A stretch of 64,000 nt of DNA from Streptomyces violaceoruber. Lineage in GTDB: Bacteria; Actinomycetota; Actinomycetes; Streptomycetales; Streptomycetaceae. Every line of letters starts with the position of its first letter. Positions within the stretch are counted from its first letter, which is position 1. Shown here in pieces: positions 57,179 to 64,000 of this stretch. Position numbers and translations under genes: made by a program. The DNA is taken from positions 84,712-148,711 of the forward strand of contig JODI01000010.1 of assembly GCA_000720805.1 (NCBI GenBank), in the 5' to 3' direction. Under the pieces are notes generated by a model. That model did not search any database. It was given only the letters and a program-made list of their open reading frames with translations, and had not been told where the DNA came from.

Positions 57179-57279
57179 TGTCGTCGAATCAGTCCGTGCT
57201 GCCGAATCAGTCCGTGCCGGTCGACTCACTCCGTGGGGTCGGCTCACTCCATGGCGTCGAATCAGTCCATGTCGTCGAA
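57171..57279 (-). repeat. Six 18-bp copies of the gene end of the RsbW-like gene
   Basis: On the minus strand the terminal codons TTCGACGACATGGACTGA (57279-57262) are followed by TTCGACGCCATGGAGTGA, GCCGACCCCACGGAGTGA, one 19-bp unit, TTCGGCAGCACGGACTGA and TTCGACGACACGGACTGA. Every unit ends in TGA. Confidence 0.9.
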
Positions 57280-57900
57280 CGCGTCCGCGAAGTCCAGGCC
57301 CGGCAGTGCCGGTACCGACGGTGCCGTGACGCGCGTGGCGAAGTCGTCGCGGCGGTGACCGGCGTCCGGGTCGTGAACGTCGGTGTGGACGATCACCCAG
57401 ACCGTCACCTCGCCCCGGGCGTCGTCCCGGACGCCCCAGTCCTCGGCCAGTGCCGTGATGATGTTGAGCCCGCGGCCGCCGTGCGCGGTGACCGAGGGCG
57501 TGGCTGGAGCCGGGCGGGTGGGCCCGCCGCCGTCCGTCACCTCGACCGTGAGTCTGCCGCCCGCGTCCACCCGCCAGGTGGCGCGGACATCGCCGTCCCC
57601 GGCCAGGGCGTCGCCCAGCGGCCGGCCGTGCTTGCACGCGTTGCTCAAAAGTTCGGAAAGAATCAGTACGGCGTCGTCGATGACCGATTCCGAAACACCG
57701 CCCCTGCGTAGTTGCGTACGCATACGGTGCCTTGCCTGGCCCACGCCCGCAGGGCCATGGGGTACGGCCATGCTCGACGACGTGGGCACCTCCTGTGCCA
57801 CCACCAACGCCACCCCCGAGACCTCCTTTGCCCCACGCCACGGTGTGGATGCCCCTTTGGCCTGTACCGGAAACCGGCCAATCCAGGTCTGACGACGCAT
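57262..57900 (-). CDS. RsbW-like ATP-binding anti-sigma-factor protein, second copy
   Basis: A 212-residue protein with a GHKL ATPase domain from about residue 55: N-box ELLSNACKHG, G1 VTDGGGP, G2 AHGGRGLNIITALAE. A ~50-residue leader (QAKGASTPWRGAKEVSGVAL, PTSSSMAVPHGPAGVGQARH) precedes it. The ATG at 57900 is the likely start; the frame extends upstream without family similarity. C-terminal residues FDDMD are the template of the downstream 18-bp array. Probably part of a sigma-factor partner-switch. Confidence 0.83.
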   Translation of the reverse strand: MRRQTWIGRFPVQAKGASTPWRGAKEVSGVALVVAQEVPTSSSMAVPHGPAGVGQARHRMRTQLRRGGVSESVIDDAVLILSELLSNACKHGRPLGDALAGDGDVRATWRVDAGGRLTVEVTDGGGPTRPAPATPSVTAHGGRGLNIITALAEDWGVRDDARGEVTVWVIVHTDVHDPDAGHRRDDFATRVTAPSVPALPGLDFADAFDDMD

Positions 57901-58099
57901 TCGCAACGATCGAACACTGACCGAACGCGCCGGAGCACTCCCTGTAGCGATGTGGCTGGATTTCGACGGTATGGCCGAGGCTGGAGAATGGCGGCTGAGG
58001 GAGGGGCGGGTCAAGGGTTCTTCACAGGTCTTTACCAGTCATGTGAGCACGTCAGGCCTGGCCTCCGGCTGTCCAGCGCGTCTCTCTCCGCCGCCTTCG

Positions 58100-58198
58100 T
58101 CAGTCATCTCCGCCGACCGCCTTTTGCCGGTGATCTTCATCGGCCACCTTCACCGACCACGTTCGTCGGCCACCTCCACCGGCCATCCCCGCCAGTCA
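58100..58198 (-). repeat. Stop-anchored 13-bp repeats after the GDPD gene
   Basis: On the minus strand, the last codon and stop (CGC TGA, in GGCCGCTGA) are followed by GGCCGGTGGAGGT, GGCCGACGAACGT, GGTCGGTGAAGGT, GGCCGATGAAGAT and weaker units out to about 58100. Confidence 0.7.
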
Positions 58199-59023
58199 GC
58201 GGCCGAGCCGCTGCAGCACCGCGGCCGGACGGTTGGTGATGAGGGCGTCGACCCCCAGGCTGAGGCAGAGGTCGACGTCCTCCGGCTCGTTCACCGTCCA
58301 CACGTGCACCTGGTGGCCGACGGCCTTCAGGCGCTCGATGTACGCGGGATGGTTGCGCACGATCCGGATCGAGGGGCCCGCGATCCGGACACCCGCGGGC
58401 AGCCGTCCGTCGCGCAGCCGGGGCGAGACGAACTGCATCAGGTAGACCGTCGGCAGGGTCGGCGAGGCGGCCCGCACCCGGTGCAGCGAGCGTGCCGAGA
58501 AGCTCATGATCCGGACCGGCGACTCCTCCGCCGAGTCCGGGGCGTCGAGCCCGAAACGCTTCAGCAGGTGCATCAGCCGCTCCTCGACCTGCCCCGCCCA
58601 ACGCGTGGGGTGCTTGGTCTCGATCGCCAGCTCCACCCGCCGCCCGGCGTCCGCGACCAGCTCCAGCAGCCGCTGCAGGGTCAGTACCGAGGTGTCCTCG
58701 CGGTCCTCGGGGCGGAACTCCCAGTCGGGCTCCTCGTCGCGTGTGCGCCAGAAGTCCCGCGTTCTGCGCGAGCCGAAGTCCAGGGCGGCGAGGTCCGCGA
58801 GCTCCAGTGCGGAGACCGCTCCGCGACCGTTGGACGTACGGTTGACGCGGCGGTCGTGGACGCAGACGAGGTGACCGTCCGCGGTCAGGCGTACATCGCA
58901 TTCGAGGGCGTCGGCACCGTCCTCGATCGCCTTCCTGTACGCGGCCAGCGTGTGCTCGGGGGCCTCTTCGGAGGCTCCGCGGTGGGCGACGACCTGGGTG
59001 CGGTGCTGTCGTACGTGGGTCAC
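58196..59023 (-). CDS. Glycerophosphodiester phosphodiesterase
   Basis: A 275-residue GDPD hydrolysing deacylated phospholipids to glycerol 3-phosphate and an alcohol. Catalytic pattern: AHRGASEEAPEHTLAAYRKA, ALECDVRLTADGHLVCVHD with Glu, Asp and His ligands, and a C-terminal VWTVNEPEDVD. No signal peptide, so cytoplasmic. GTG 59023 is the first start before the HRG motif. Confidence 0.9.
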   Translation of the reverse strand: MTHVRQHRTQVVAHRGASEEAPEHTLAAYRKAIEDGADALECDVRLTADGHLVCVHDRRVNRTSNGRGAVSALELADLAALDFGSRRTRDFWRTRDEEPDWEFRPEDREDTSVLTLQRLLELVADAGRRVELAIETKHPTRWAGQVEERLMHLLKRFGLDAPDSAEESPVRIMSFSARSLHRVRAASPTLPTVYLMQFVSPRLRDGRLPAGVRIAGPSIRIVRNHPAYIERLKAVGHQVHVWTVNEPEDVDLCLSLGVDALITNRPAAVLQRLGR

Positions 59024-59179
59024 CGCGTCATGGTGCCACCGCGCGCGGGTACTCGTGCGAACGGAGTCCCCGGATTTGCGTCCTGTTTGCCCGAGATGAC
59101 CCATATAAGGAACGGTCGCAGACCCACAGGCACCGCTTATGGTGCTCTGACGTCCCGTGGGAAAAGCTGACGGCATACA

Positions 59180-59229
59180 AACGACATGCACGAATGACTG
59201 CACGAACGACTGCACGAACGACATGCACA
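59180..59229 (+). repeat. 12-bp tandem repeat upstream of the HtrA-type protease gene
   Basis: Four units of the type ACGACTGCACGA (ACGACATGCACGA, ATGACTGCACGA, ACGACTGCACGA, ACGACATGCACA) lie in the promoter region, 90-140 bp before the start codon. Confidence 0.8.
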
Positions 59230-59316
59230 GCTGCACCGCGCCGGACCGTCGAGCAACGTGCACGAGCGCGACCGAGCGCGACCGACAACAACAGCCGTGG
59301 ATCGAGGAGACAAGCT

Positions 59317-60822
59317 GTGAGCACCGAGAACGAGGGCACCGCGGTACCCCCGGCACCGTCCGCACCCCCCGTGCCGGTGGATGCTCCCGCTGCTTCGGCA
59401 CCCCAGGAACACCCCGCTCCCACGGGAGGCGCTCCGACGACTCCCATCCCGCCGGTTCCCTCGACGGGCTCCGGCGCCCATGAGCAGGACCTGGTGCACG
59501 CCGGTCAGGCACCCCCCGCCTACGCCTCCGCGGGTACCGGAGCGGCCCCCCAGGGGCGGCCCGAGGGCCAGTACGCCCAGGGTCCCGCCCCGGAGAGCGG
59601 CTGGCCGCCGCCCCCGCCGGCCACTCCGTCGTACGCCGACGGCGGCTCCGGAGGCGCGGGCTCGCACTGGGGCGCCGCGTACCAGCAGCCCACCCCGAAG
59701 CCCCGTAGCGGCCGGGGCGGACTGGTCGCCGCGGTCCTGGTGGCCGCGCTCGTCGCGGGCGGCCTGGGCGGCGGTCTCGGCTACACCCTGGCCAAGGACA
59801 ACGACAACAACTCCTCGACGACCGTTTCCGCGTCCGACAGCGGCGGCTCCATCAAGCGCGACCCGGGCACGGTCGCGGGCGTGGCGGCCAAGGCGCTGCC
59901 GTCCACCGTCACCATCCAGGCGGAGAGCAACAGCGGCGAGGGCGGCACCGGCACCGGTTTCGTCTTCGACACCGAGGGCCACATCGTCACCAACAACCAC
60001 GTGGTCGCGGACGCCGTCGACGGCGGCAAGCTCACGGCGACCTTCCCCAGCGGCAAGAAGTACGACGCTCAGGTCGTCGGCCACGCCCAGGGCTACGACG
60101 TGGCGGTCATCAAGCTCAAGAACGCACCGAGCGACCTCAAGCCGCTCACCCTGGGCGATTCCGACAAGGTCGCGGTGGGCGACTCCACGATCGCGATCGG
60201 CGCCCCCTTCGGCCTGTCCAACACGGTCACCACGGGCATCATCAGCGCCAAGGACCGTCCGGTGGCCTCCAGCGACGGCACCGGCTCCAACGCCTCGTAC
60301 ATGAGCGCCCTGCAGACCGACGCCTCGATCAACCCGGGCAACTCCGGCGGACCGCTGCTGGACGCGCAGGGCAACGTCATCGGCATCAACTCCGCGATCC
60401 AGTCCACCAGCGGCGGCGGTGTCGGAGGCACCAGCCAGTCCGGCTCGATCGGCCTCGGCTTCGCCATCCCGATCAACCAGGCCAAGTACGTCGCCCAGCA
60501 GCTGATCAAGACCGGCAAGCCGGTCTACGCGAAGATCGGCGCGTCCGTCTCCCTGGAGGACGGCACGGGCGGCGCCCAGATCAGCCAGCAGGGCGCCAGC
60601 GGCTCCGACGCGGTCGAGGCGGGCGGCCCCGCCGCCAAGGCCGGCCTCAAGCCCGGCGACGTCATCACCAAGCTCGACGACCACGTGATCGACTCCGGCC
60701 CCACCTTGATCGGCGAGATCTGGACCCACAAGCCCGGCGACAAGGTCACGATCACCTACGAGCGCGGCGGCAAGACCCACACCGCCGAACTCACCCTCGG
60801 CTCCCGCACCGGCGACAGCTGA
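59317..60822 (+). CDS. Membrane-anchored HtrA-type (S1C) serine protease with PDZ domain
   Basis: A 501-residue protease. A Pro/Ala/Gly-rich cytoplasmic region of ~130 residues, one helix (LVAAVLVAALVAGGLGGGLG), then an extracellular trypsin-like domain with the triad His in TNNHVVADA, Asp in YDVAVIKL and Ser in NPGNSGGPLLD. A C-terminal PDZ domain (about 400-495; AKAGLKPGDVITKLDD) binds substrate tails. It deals with misfolded proteins at the cell surface. GTG start with GAGGAG upstream. Confidence 0.93.
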   Translation: MSTENEGTAVPPAPSAPPVPVDAPAASAPQEHPAPTGGAPTTPIPPVPSTGSGAHEQDLVHAGQAPPAYASAGTGAAPQGRPEGQYAQGPAPESGWPPPPPATPSYADGGSGGAGSHWGAAYQQPTPKPRSGRGGLVAAVLVAALVAGGLGGGLGYTLAKDNDNNSSTTVSASDSGGSIKRDPGTVAGVAAKALPSTVTIQAESNSGEGGTGTGFVFDTEGHIVTNNHVVADAVDGGKLTATFPSGKKYDAQVVGHAQGYDVAVIKLKNAPSDLKPLTLGDSDKVAVGDSTIAIGAPFGLSNTVTTGIISAKDRPVASSDGTGSNASYMSALQTDASINPGNSGGPLLDAQGNVIGINSAIQSTSGGGVGGTSQSGSIGLGFAIPINQAKYVAQQLIKTGKPVYAKIGASVSLEDGTGGAQISQQGASGSDAVEAGGPAAKAGLKPGDVITKLDDHVIDSGPTLIGEIWTHKPGDKVTITYERGGKTHTAELTLGSRTGDS

Positions 60823-60882
60823 CCGCCACCCCCGACGCCACCCGTTACTCTTGTCCCCGCGCTTCCGATGACGGCGGCGCGG

Positions 60883-60969
60883 GGAGGCGTGCCCGAGCGG
60901 CCGAAGGGAACGGTCTTGAAAACCGTCGTGGCAGCGATGTCACCGTGGGTTCAAATCCCACCGCCTCCG
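60883..60969 (+). tRNA. tRNA-Ser(UGA)
   Basis: An 87-base class-II tRNA: acceptor GGAGGCG/CGCCTCC, D arm CCCGAGCGGCCGAAGGG, anticodon arm ACGGT CTTGAAA ACCGT with anticodon TGA, a long variable arm, T arm GTGGG TTCAAAT CCCAC, discriminator G. CCA is not encoded. It is a normal reference for the aberrant gene at 35142 and a likely attachment site for the accessory segment that follows. Confidence 0.97.
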
Positions 60970-60985
60970 CACGATGAGCAGTGAG

Positions 60986-61022
60986 AACGGCCCCTGACCA
61001 GGAGATACGGTCAGGGGCCGTT
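60986..61022 (+). terminator. 14-bp hairpin terminator of tRNA-Ser
   Basis: AACGGCCCCTGACC (60986-60999) pairs perfectly with GGTCAGGGGCCGTT (61009-61022) around a nine-base loop, followed by GTTCT. Confidence 0.9.
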
Positions 61023-61153
61023 GTTCTGTCCGCTGCCCGCTCATCGCCGTGTCTCCCCGTGGTTCCCCGCTCGATCGGGCACGGAAGGGGCACGGCCGGG
61101 GCACGCGCGGACGACTGCTTGAGGACATCGGCAACGGACACCGATGCGTCTGA

Positions 61154-61909
61154 CTACCGAGTGATCGGAATCTCGTAGACGATCTCGCAGAGAGCGGCGG
61201 GCACCACGATGTCCGCGGTTTCCACGGGCTGCCCCTGGTCGCTGTAGTAGGTCCGTCGGATGTGGGTGACCAGTGAGCCCTTCTGGATGCCCAGGAGTGA
61301 CGCCTCCTCGGCGCTCGCCTGGCGCGGCTCAGGCTGTTCCACGGCGTGGCTGACGGTGATGCCGATCTCCGCCATGCGGTTCACGACGCCTGCCCCGGCG
61401 TGCGGCCCTCCCTCGGGGAGCACGACGAGCGTGCCGGCGGTGAGGTCGTACGGCTCCCAACTCGTCGACATCTGCACCGGCCTGCCGTCGGCGAGGAACT
61501 CGTACGCGGTGCGGACACACGGATCACCCTCGGCGATGCCCAGACGTGCCGCGATCTCCGCCGGCGCCGGGACCTTCGCCTCGCTCCGGCTCTCCCAGTC
61601 GCCTTGCCTGCCCACGGCCCTCATGTCCGCACGGAACGGGGAGCCCTCGGGCTGCTCGCGCGCCGACGAGCGGACCACCCGCACCCGCTGCCGGGGCTCG
61701 GCGACGTAGGTACCGGAACCGGCACGACCTTCCAGCACACCCTGGGAGATCAGCAGTTCCTGGGCTCGGCGGACCACGTTCTCGCCCACTTGGCACTCCT
61801 GGGCGATCTGGGCCCGGGACGGAAGCCGATCTCCCGGCGTCCACTCGTGCTCCGCGATCCGCCGCCGGAGTTCGTCAGCGATGCGGAGATAGGGCGGCTG
61901 CTCAGGCAT
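61154..61909 (-). CDS. GntR-family regulator (HutC/KorSA-like) of the accessory segment
   Basis: A 251-residue regulator with a GntR winged helix (about 5-72; RIADELRRRIAEHEWTPGDR) and a UTRA ligand-binding domain (about 90-250). Such proteins (for example KorSA of pSAM2) keep actinobacterial integrative elements silent. Its ATG faces a divergent gene across a short AT-rich region with two CTAG palindromes, probable operators for autoregulation. Confidence 0.87.
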   Translation of the reverse strand: MPEQPPYLRIADELRRRIAEHEWTPGDRLPSRAQIAQECQVGENVVRRAQELLISQGVLEGRAGSGTYVAEPRQRVRVVRSSAREQPEGSPFRADMRAVGRQGDWESRSEAKVPAPAEIAARLGIAEGDPCVRTAYEFLADGRPVQMSTSWEPYDLTAGTLVVLPEGGPHAGAGVVNRMAEIGITVSHAVEQPEPRQASAEEASLLGIQKGSLVTHIRRTYYSDQGQPVETADIVVPAALCEIVYEIPITR

Positions 61910-61918
61910 ATGGAAAAT

Positions 61919-61949
61919 CTAGTCCACTAGCTCTAATCTAGTTAACTAG
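61919..61949. promoter_or_regulatory. Paired CTAG palindromes, probable GntR operators
   Basis: CTAGTCCACTAG (61919-61930, imperfect) and CTAGTTAACTAG (61938-61949, perfect) lie 19 bp apart, two helical turns, in the divergent promoter region between the GntR gene and the 92-residue protein. The region is markedly AT-rich compared with its surroundings. Confidence 0.7.
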
Positions 61950-61988
61950 CTTCACTCAAAGTGATCGCCAATGACCGGAGGATGCCCT

Positions 61989-62267
61989 GTGCCTGCTGAC
62001 GAGGTGAGCGCGGAGGCCATCGCAGGCCGGTTATCGGCCGTCGGGCTCACCCCACGCGTGGAGGAGCGCGACGACTGCACGGCCATCGAAGCGGAGGTGC
62101 CGGAACCACTCTCCGCCGAGTCATGGCGGGAGGTCCTGGAAGCGGTGGCCGAGGCCGACCGATTCGGGCTCCTCGCCACCAGCTCGAACGGCCGCACCCT
62201 CTGGGCGGTCGTAGGCAAAACGGTCCCCGCGACGGGCGATGTCGGGGGACCAGGCCATCAGCGATAG
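61989..62267 (+). CDS. Small protein of the accessory segment
   Basis: A 92-residue acidic protein with an alpha/beta pattern, no recognised family. The GTG at 61989 has GGAGG seven bases upstream; an ATG at 61971 is less likely. It carries an in-frame TTA codon (62031-62033, in GRLSAVG) and so depends on bldA tRNA. Controlled, by position, by the divergent GntR protein. Confidence 0.65.
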   Translation: MPADEVSAEAIAGRLSAVGLTPRVEERDDCTAIEAEVPEPLSAESWREVLEAVAEADRFGLLATSSNGRTLWAVVGKTVPATGDVGGPGHQR

Positions 62268-62279
62268 GAGCTGAGCAGC

Positions 62280-62576
62280 GTGTTCAGTCGTATCCGCCGT
62301 ACCGTCTCGCGCGTCAGTGCGCGGTACCGCCCGAGGGGTCGGCACCGCCGTGCCACCACACTTGCACGGCCGTTGGCCGCTTCCCCCGCATTCGCCTATG
62401 GGCCACCGCTGTTTCTGCGTCGGCATCGAGAACACACGAGCGTTCTCAAGGGCGAGGAGAGCGCGCTCGTCCGCCCGTACGTGCTGGCCAGTGAGGAGCA
62501 TGCACGGCACCGCCCAACGCCCGCCCTCTGCCCTCCTTTTGCCGGTCCCTGGCTCGCCTCGGCGGGTGACTGCTGA
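62280..62576 (+). CDS. Basic small protein typical of actinobacterial integrative elements
   Basis: A 98-residue Arg/His-rich protein, with KGEESALVRPYVLASEEHARHR in the second half, a pattern I associate with pSAM2-like elements in Streptomyces. Function unknown. GTG start 62280; its stop overlaps the next ATG (TGATG). Confidence 0.6.
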   Translation: MFSRIRRTVSRVSARYRPRGRHRRATTLARPLAASPAFAYGPPLFLRRHREHTSVLKGEESALVRPYVLASEEHARHRPTPALCPPFAGPWLASAGDC

Positions 62577-62779
62577 TGCCTCCTCGCCAACCGCCCCACA
62601 CCACGCAGGTGGAAGCCGACTCCTACCAGTCGATCGCGTGCCGGATCGGTACGCACAACGCCTGTGCGGAGTCCTCCCCGATTACCGCACCGGTCGACGT
62701 ACCGCTGATCTACGAAGCCTGTGAGTGCCCCTGTCACACGTTCGCCCCTCAGGAAGTGCCGGCGGAGGTGGCCAGGTGA
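62576..62779 (+). CDS. Small Cys-rich protein of the accessory segment
   Basis: A 67-residue protein with CRIGTHNAC and CECPCH clusters that could bind a metal ion. No recognised family. Overlaps both neighbours by a few bases, so part of one operon. Confidence 0.6.
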   Translation: MPPRQPPHTTQVEADSYQSIACRIGTHNACAESSPITAPVDVPLIYEACECPCHTFAPQEVPAEVAR

Positions 62780-63744
62780 GGGGACACGTACCCGGTGGCG
62801 TCGTGCTCTCCCCCGTCGAGATCACCTCGGCCAGCGTGCAGCTCGGCGACGTCATCCAGGTCGGAGGCCAGCACTGCCGAGTGATCGACCTCTTCCAACT
62901 GCCCGCCGGAGCCAAGCGACTTGTGTTGGACTCGGGCGAGCTGCTGACCATGCACATGGGCACTCGGCTCGACGCCCTGCGGCTCCGGAGAGTGCGAGGC
63001 GGTGATCCATCCCGTGCCCTCTCGCCGCGACACTATCGCCCATACCTCCGGGATCGGATCGCCACCGGCCGGATCAAGCCCGGCGAACGTCTTCCTGCTG
63101 AGGCCCAACTCGCCTCGGAGTACAGGGTCAGCACACCTACGCTGCGGAGCGCCCTCGCCGTGCTCCAAGCGGAAGGCCTCGTCGAAAAGGTCCACGGCAA
63201 GGGGAACTTCGTTCGCTGCCCCCTCCGCAGGATCGCGTACGTCGGAGGCGGCCGGACACCGGCCGGACAGACCACTGCTCACGCAGCCCTGAGCGTCACC
63301 GTCCACACCACCAGGATCCAGGCCAGCGGGCATCTGGCGAGCTTGCTGAAGGTGTCGACCAGCAGCCCTCTGACCGAGTTCCTCTGCCTCAGCCATGAGG
63401 GCGAGAGACCGCACAGCTTGGCTCGTATCTACGTCCCCTGCGACCTGGTGCCGGCCGCCGCGCTCCGCGAGTCGCTCCCGTACGAGGGGGTGATGACGCG
63501 GTTGCTGCGGCTCCGCCCGCCGCTGGCTGAGGTCCGGGAGAAGGTCAGCGTTCGACTCCCGACCCCGGAGGAGGCATCCATCCTTCGGATCAGCCCTGCC
63601 TTGGCGGTCCTCGCCATCACACGCCAGCTGGCCGACACCCGTGGACGCGTGGTCGAGGCTGCGCTCCTGGTGCTGCCAGGGGACCGCGCCGACGCGGTGT
63701 TCACCACTCACTATGTGACCGACGAGAGGACGCCGGAAGAATGA
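62776..63744 (+). CDS. GntR-family regulator with N-terminal extension
   Basis: A 322-residue regulator. About 75 N-terminal residues (SPVEITSASVQLGDVIQVGG and LDSGELLTMHMGTRL) precede a GntR winged helix (about 85-150; RDRIATGRIKPGERLPAEAQ) and a UTRA domain. The extension recalls others in integrative elements. GTG start overlapping the previous stop (GTGA). Two GntR regulators in 3 kb suggest layered control of the element. Confidence 0.85.
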   Translation: MRGHVPGGVVLSPVEITSASVQLGDVIQVGGQHCRVIDLFQLPAGAKRLVLDSGELLTMHMGTRLDALRLRRVRGGDPSRALSPRHYRPYLRDRIATGRIKPGERLPAEAQLASEYRVSTPTLRSALAVLQAEGLVEKVHGKGNFVRCPLRRIAYVGGGRTPAGQTTAHAALSVTVHTTRIQASGHLASLLKVSTSSPLTEFLCLSHEGERPHSLARIYVPCDLVPAAALRESLPYEGVMTRLLRLRPPLAEVREKVSVRLPTPEEASILRISPALAVLAITRQLADTRGRVVEAALLVLPGDRADAVFTTHYVTDERTPEE

Positions 63745-63923
63745 CGACGTCAGACGAACTGCGGCTCCTCCCCTGGGTGGGACCCGACGGCAAGCCCTGC
63801 TTTCTCAGCACCGATGACAGTGGCGGTCACATGTCCCTCTTGGCGGACAACATGGAATCGGTACAACTCGGCAGGGCAACCGAACTTCTGGACCAGGCGT
63901 TAGACATCGTCTCATTTGGTTAG
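63741..63923 (+). CDS. Small protein, possibly truncated by an IS
   Basis: A 60-residue protein of unknown family, coupled to the GntR gene by ATGA. Its penultimate region has a TTA codon (63900-63902). The last 12 bp overlap the end of a transposase gene on the other strand, so the present stop may be supplied by an inserted IS. Confidence 0.55.
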   Translation: MTTSDELRLLPWVGPDGKPCFLSTDDSGGHMSLLADNMESVQLGRATELLDQALDIVSFG

Positions 63924-64000
63924 TCTTCGGTAGCAGATGAGGGTGCAGGCAATGCTGGTGAAGGCCAGGAAGTGCTCGGCCTTGCGCTCATAGCGCCTGT
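63912..64000 (-). mobile_element. IS5-family-type transposase, C-terminal part (cut by window edge)
   Basis: The minus strand reads RRYERKAEHFLAFTSIACTL followed by ICYRRLTK and a TGA stop at 63914-63912. This ending is typical of Streptomyces IS5-group (DDE) transposases. The catalytic part and the far end of the IS lie outside the window; the terminal repeat next to the stop was not identified. Confidence 0.75.

Noticed and set aside
60845..61141. 98-codon minus-strand frame over tRNA-Ser
   Set aside because: Antisense to the tRNA and its terminator; a typical false ORF at tRNA genes.

Overview
The window reads as Streptomyces chromosome: very high GC with the matching codon use, frequent GTG/TTG starts, SsgA and SsgR, and a gene order (ptpA, ssgR-ssgA, thiC, hisC, cydAB-cydCD, serS, pheA, dtpA-ecuC-sco) that I recognise from the central core of Streptomyces genomes near oriC. 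That position is supported in the DNA by five parS-like ParB sites (cores at 2006, 10040, 21122, 27791, 40092) and three DnaA-box clusters (28909-28962, 37577-37888, 56996-57061). No tool or database was run; all calls come from reading sequence and translations.

Layout. 1-7.9 kb: flavohemoprotein (5' end outside), NUDIX, LysR, a PLP transsulfuration enzyme overlapping ptpA, small membrane and cupin proteins, then ssgR-ssgA (sporulation control). 8-13 kb: YibE/F membrane protein and riboswitch-controlled thiC, whose 3' end has been swapped by a ~1 kb insertion; the displaced native tail survives at 12891-13022. 13-21 kb: membrane protein, metallophosphatase, LacI regulator, hisC, cydA and cydB behind a Rex operator. 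21-31 kb: fused cydCD exporter, M23 peptidase, HAD phosphatase, F420/flavin oxidoreductase, kptA, hydrolase-SDR fusion. 31-34.5 kb: four-gene ABC transporter operon. 34.8-38.9 kb: structured non-coding stretch ending in an aberrant Ser-type tRNA-like gene, HAD-serS operon, DnaA-box cluster, pheA. 39-45 kb: extracellular copper/haem set (dtpA, CopC-CopD fusion, ecuC, sco, YcnI). 45-61 kb: anti-sigma-type ATPases and a PP2C phosphatase, dioxygenase, CitG-like protein, MFS, MocR regulator, Xaa-Pro aminopeptidase, Prim-Pol, SEC-C protein, glycerophosphodiesterase, HtrA-type protease, tRNA-Ser(UGA). 61-64 kb: an accessory segment beside that tRNA (two GntR regulators, four small proteins, an IS transposase end).

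Functional themes are respiration and redox (cydABCD under Rex, Sco/ECuC/CopCD/DtpA copper handling, flavohemoprotein), developmental and stress signalling (SsgR-SsgA, PtpA, PP2C with two RsbW-like ATPases), and biosynthesis (thiC, hisC, pheA, serS).

The most unusual observation is a recurring pattern: at seven loci (13233, cydB, M23, dtpA, PP2C, RsbW-like 57262, GDPD) degenerate tandem repeats start at or within a few codons of a gene's stop codon and run downstream, the units being copies of the last codons plus stop. At 57171-57279 six 18-bp units each keep a TGA. Other leads are the tRNA-like gene near serS, the thiC tail exchange, and parS sites built into the thiC riboswitch and the cydCD start codon.
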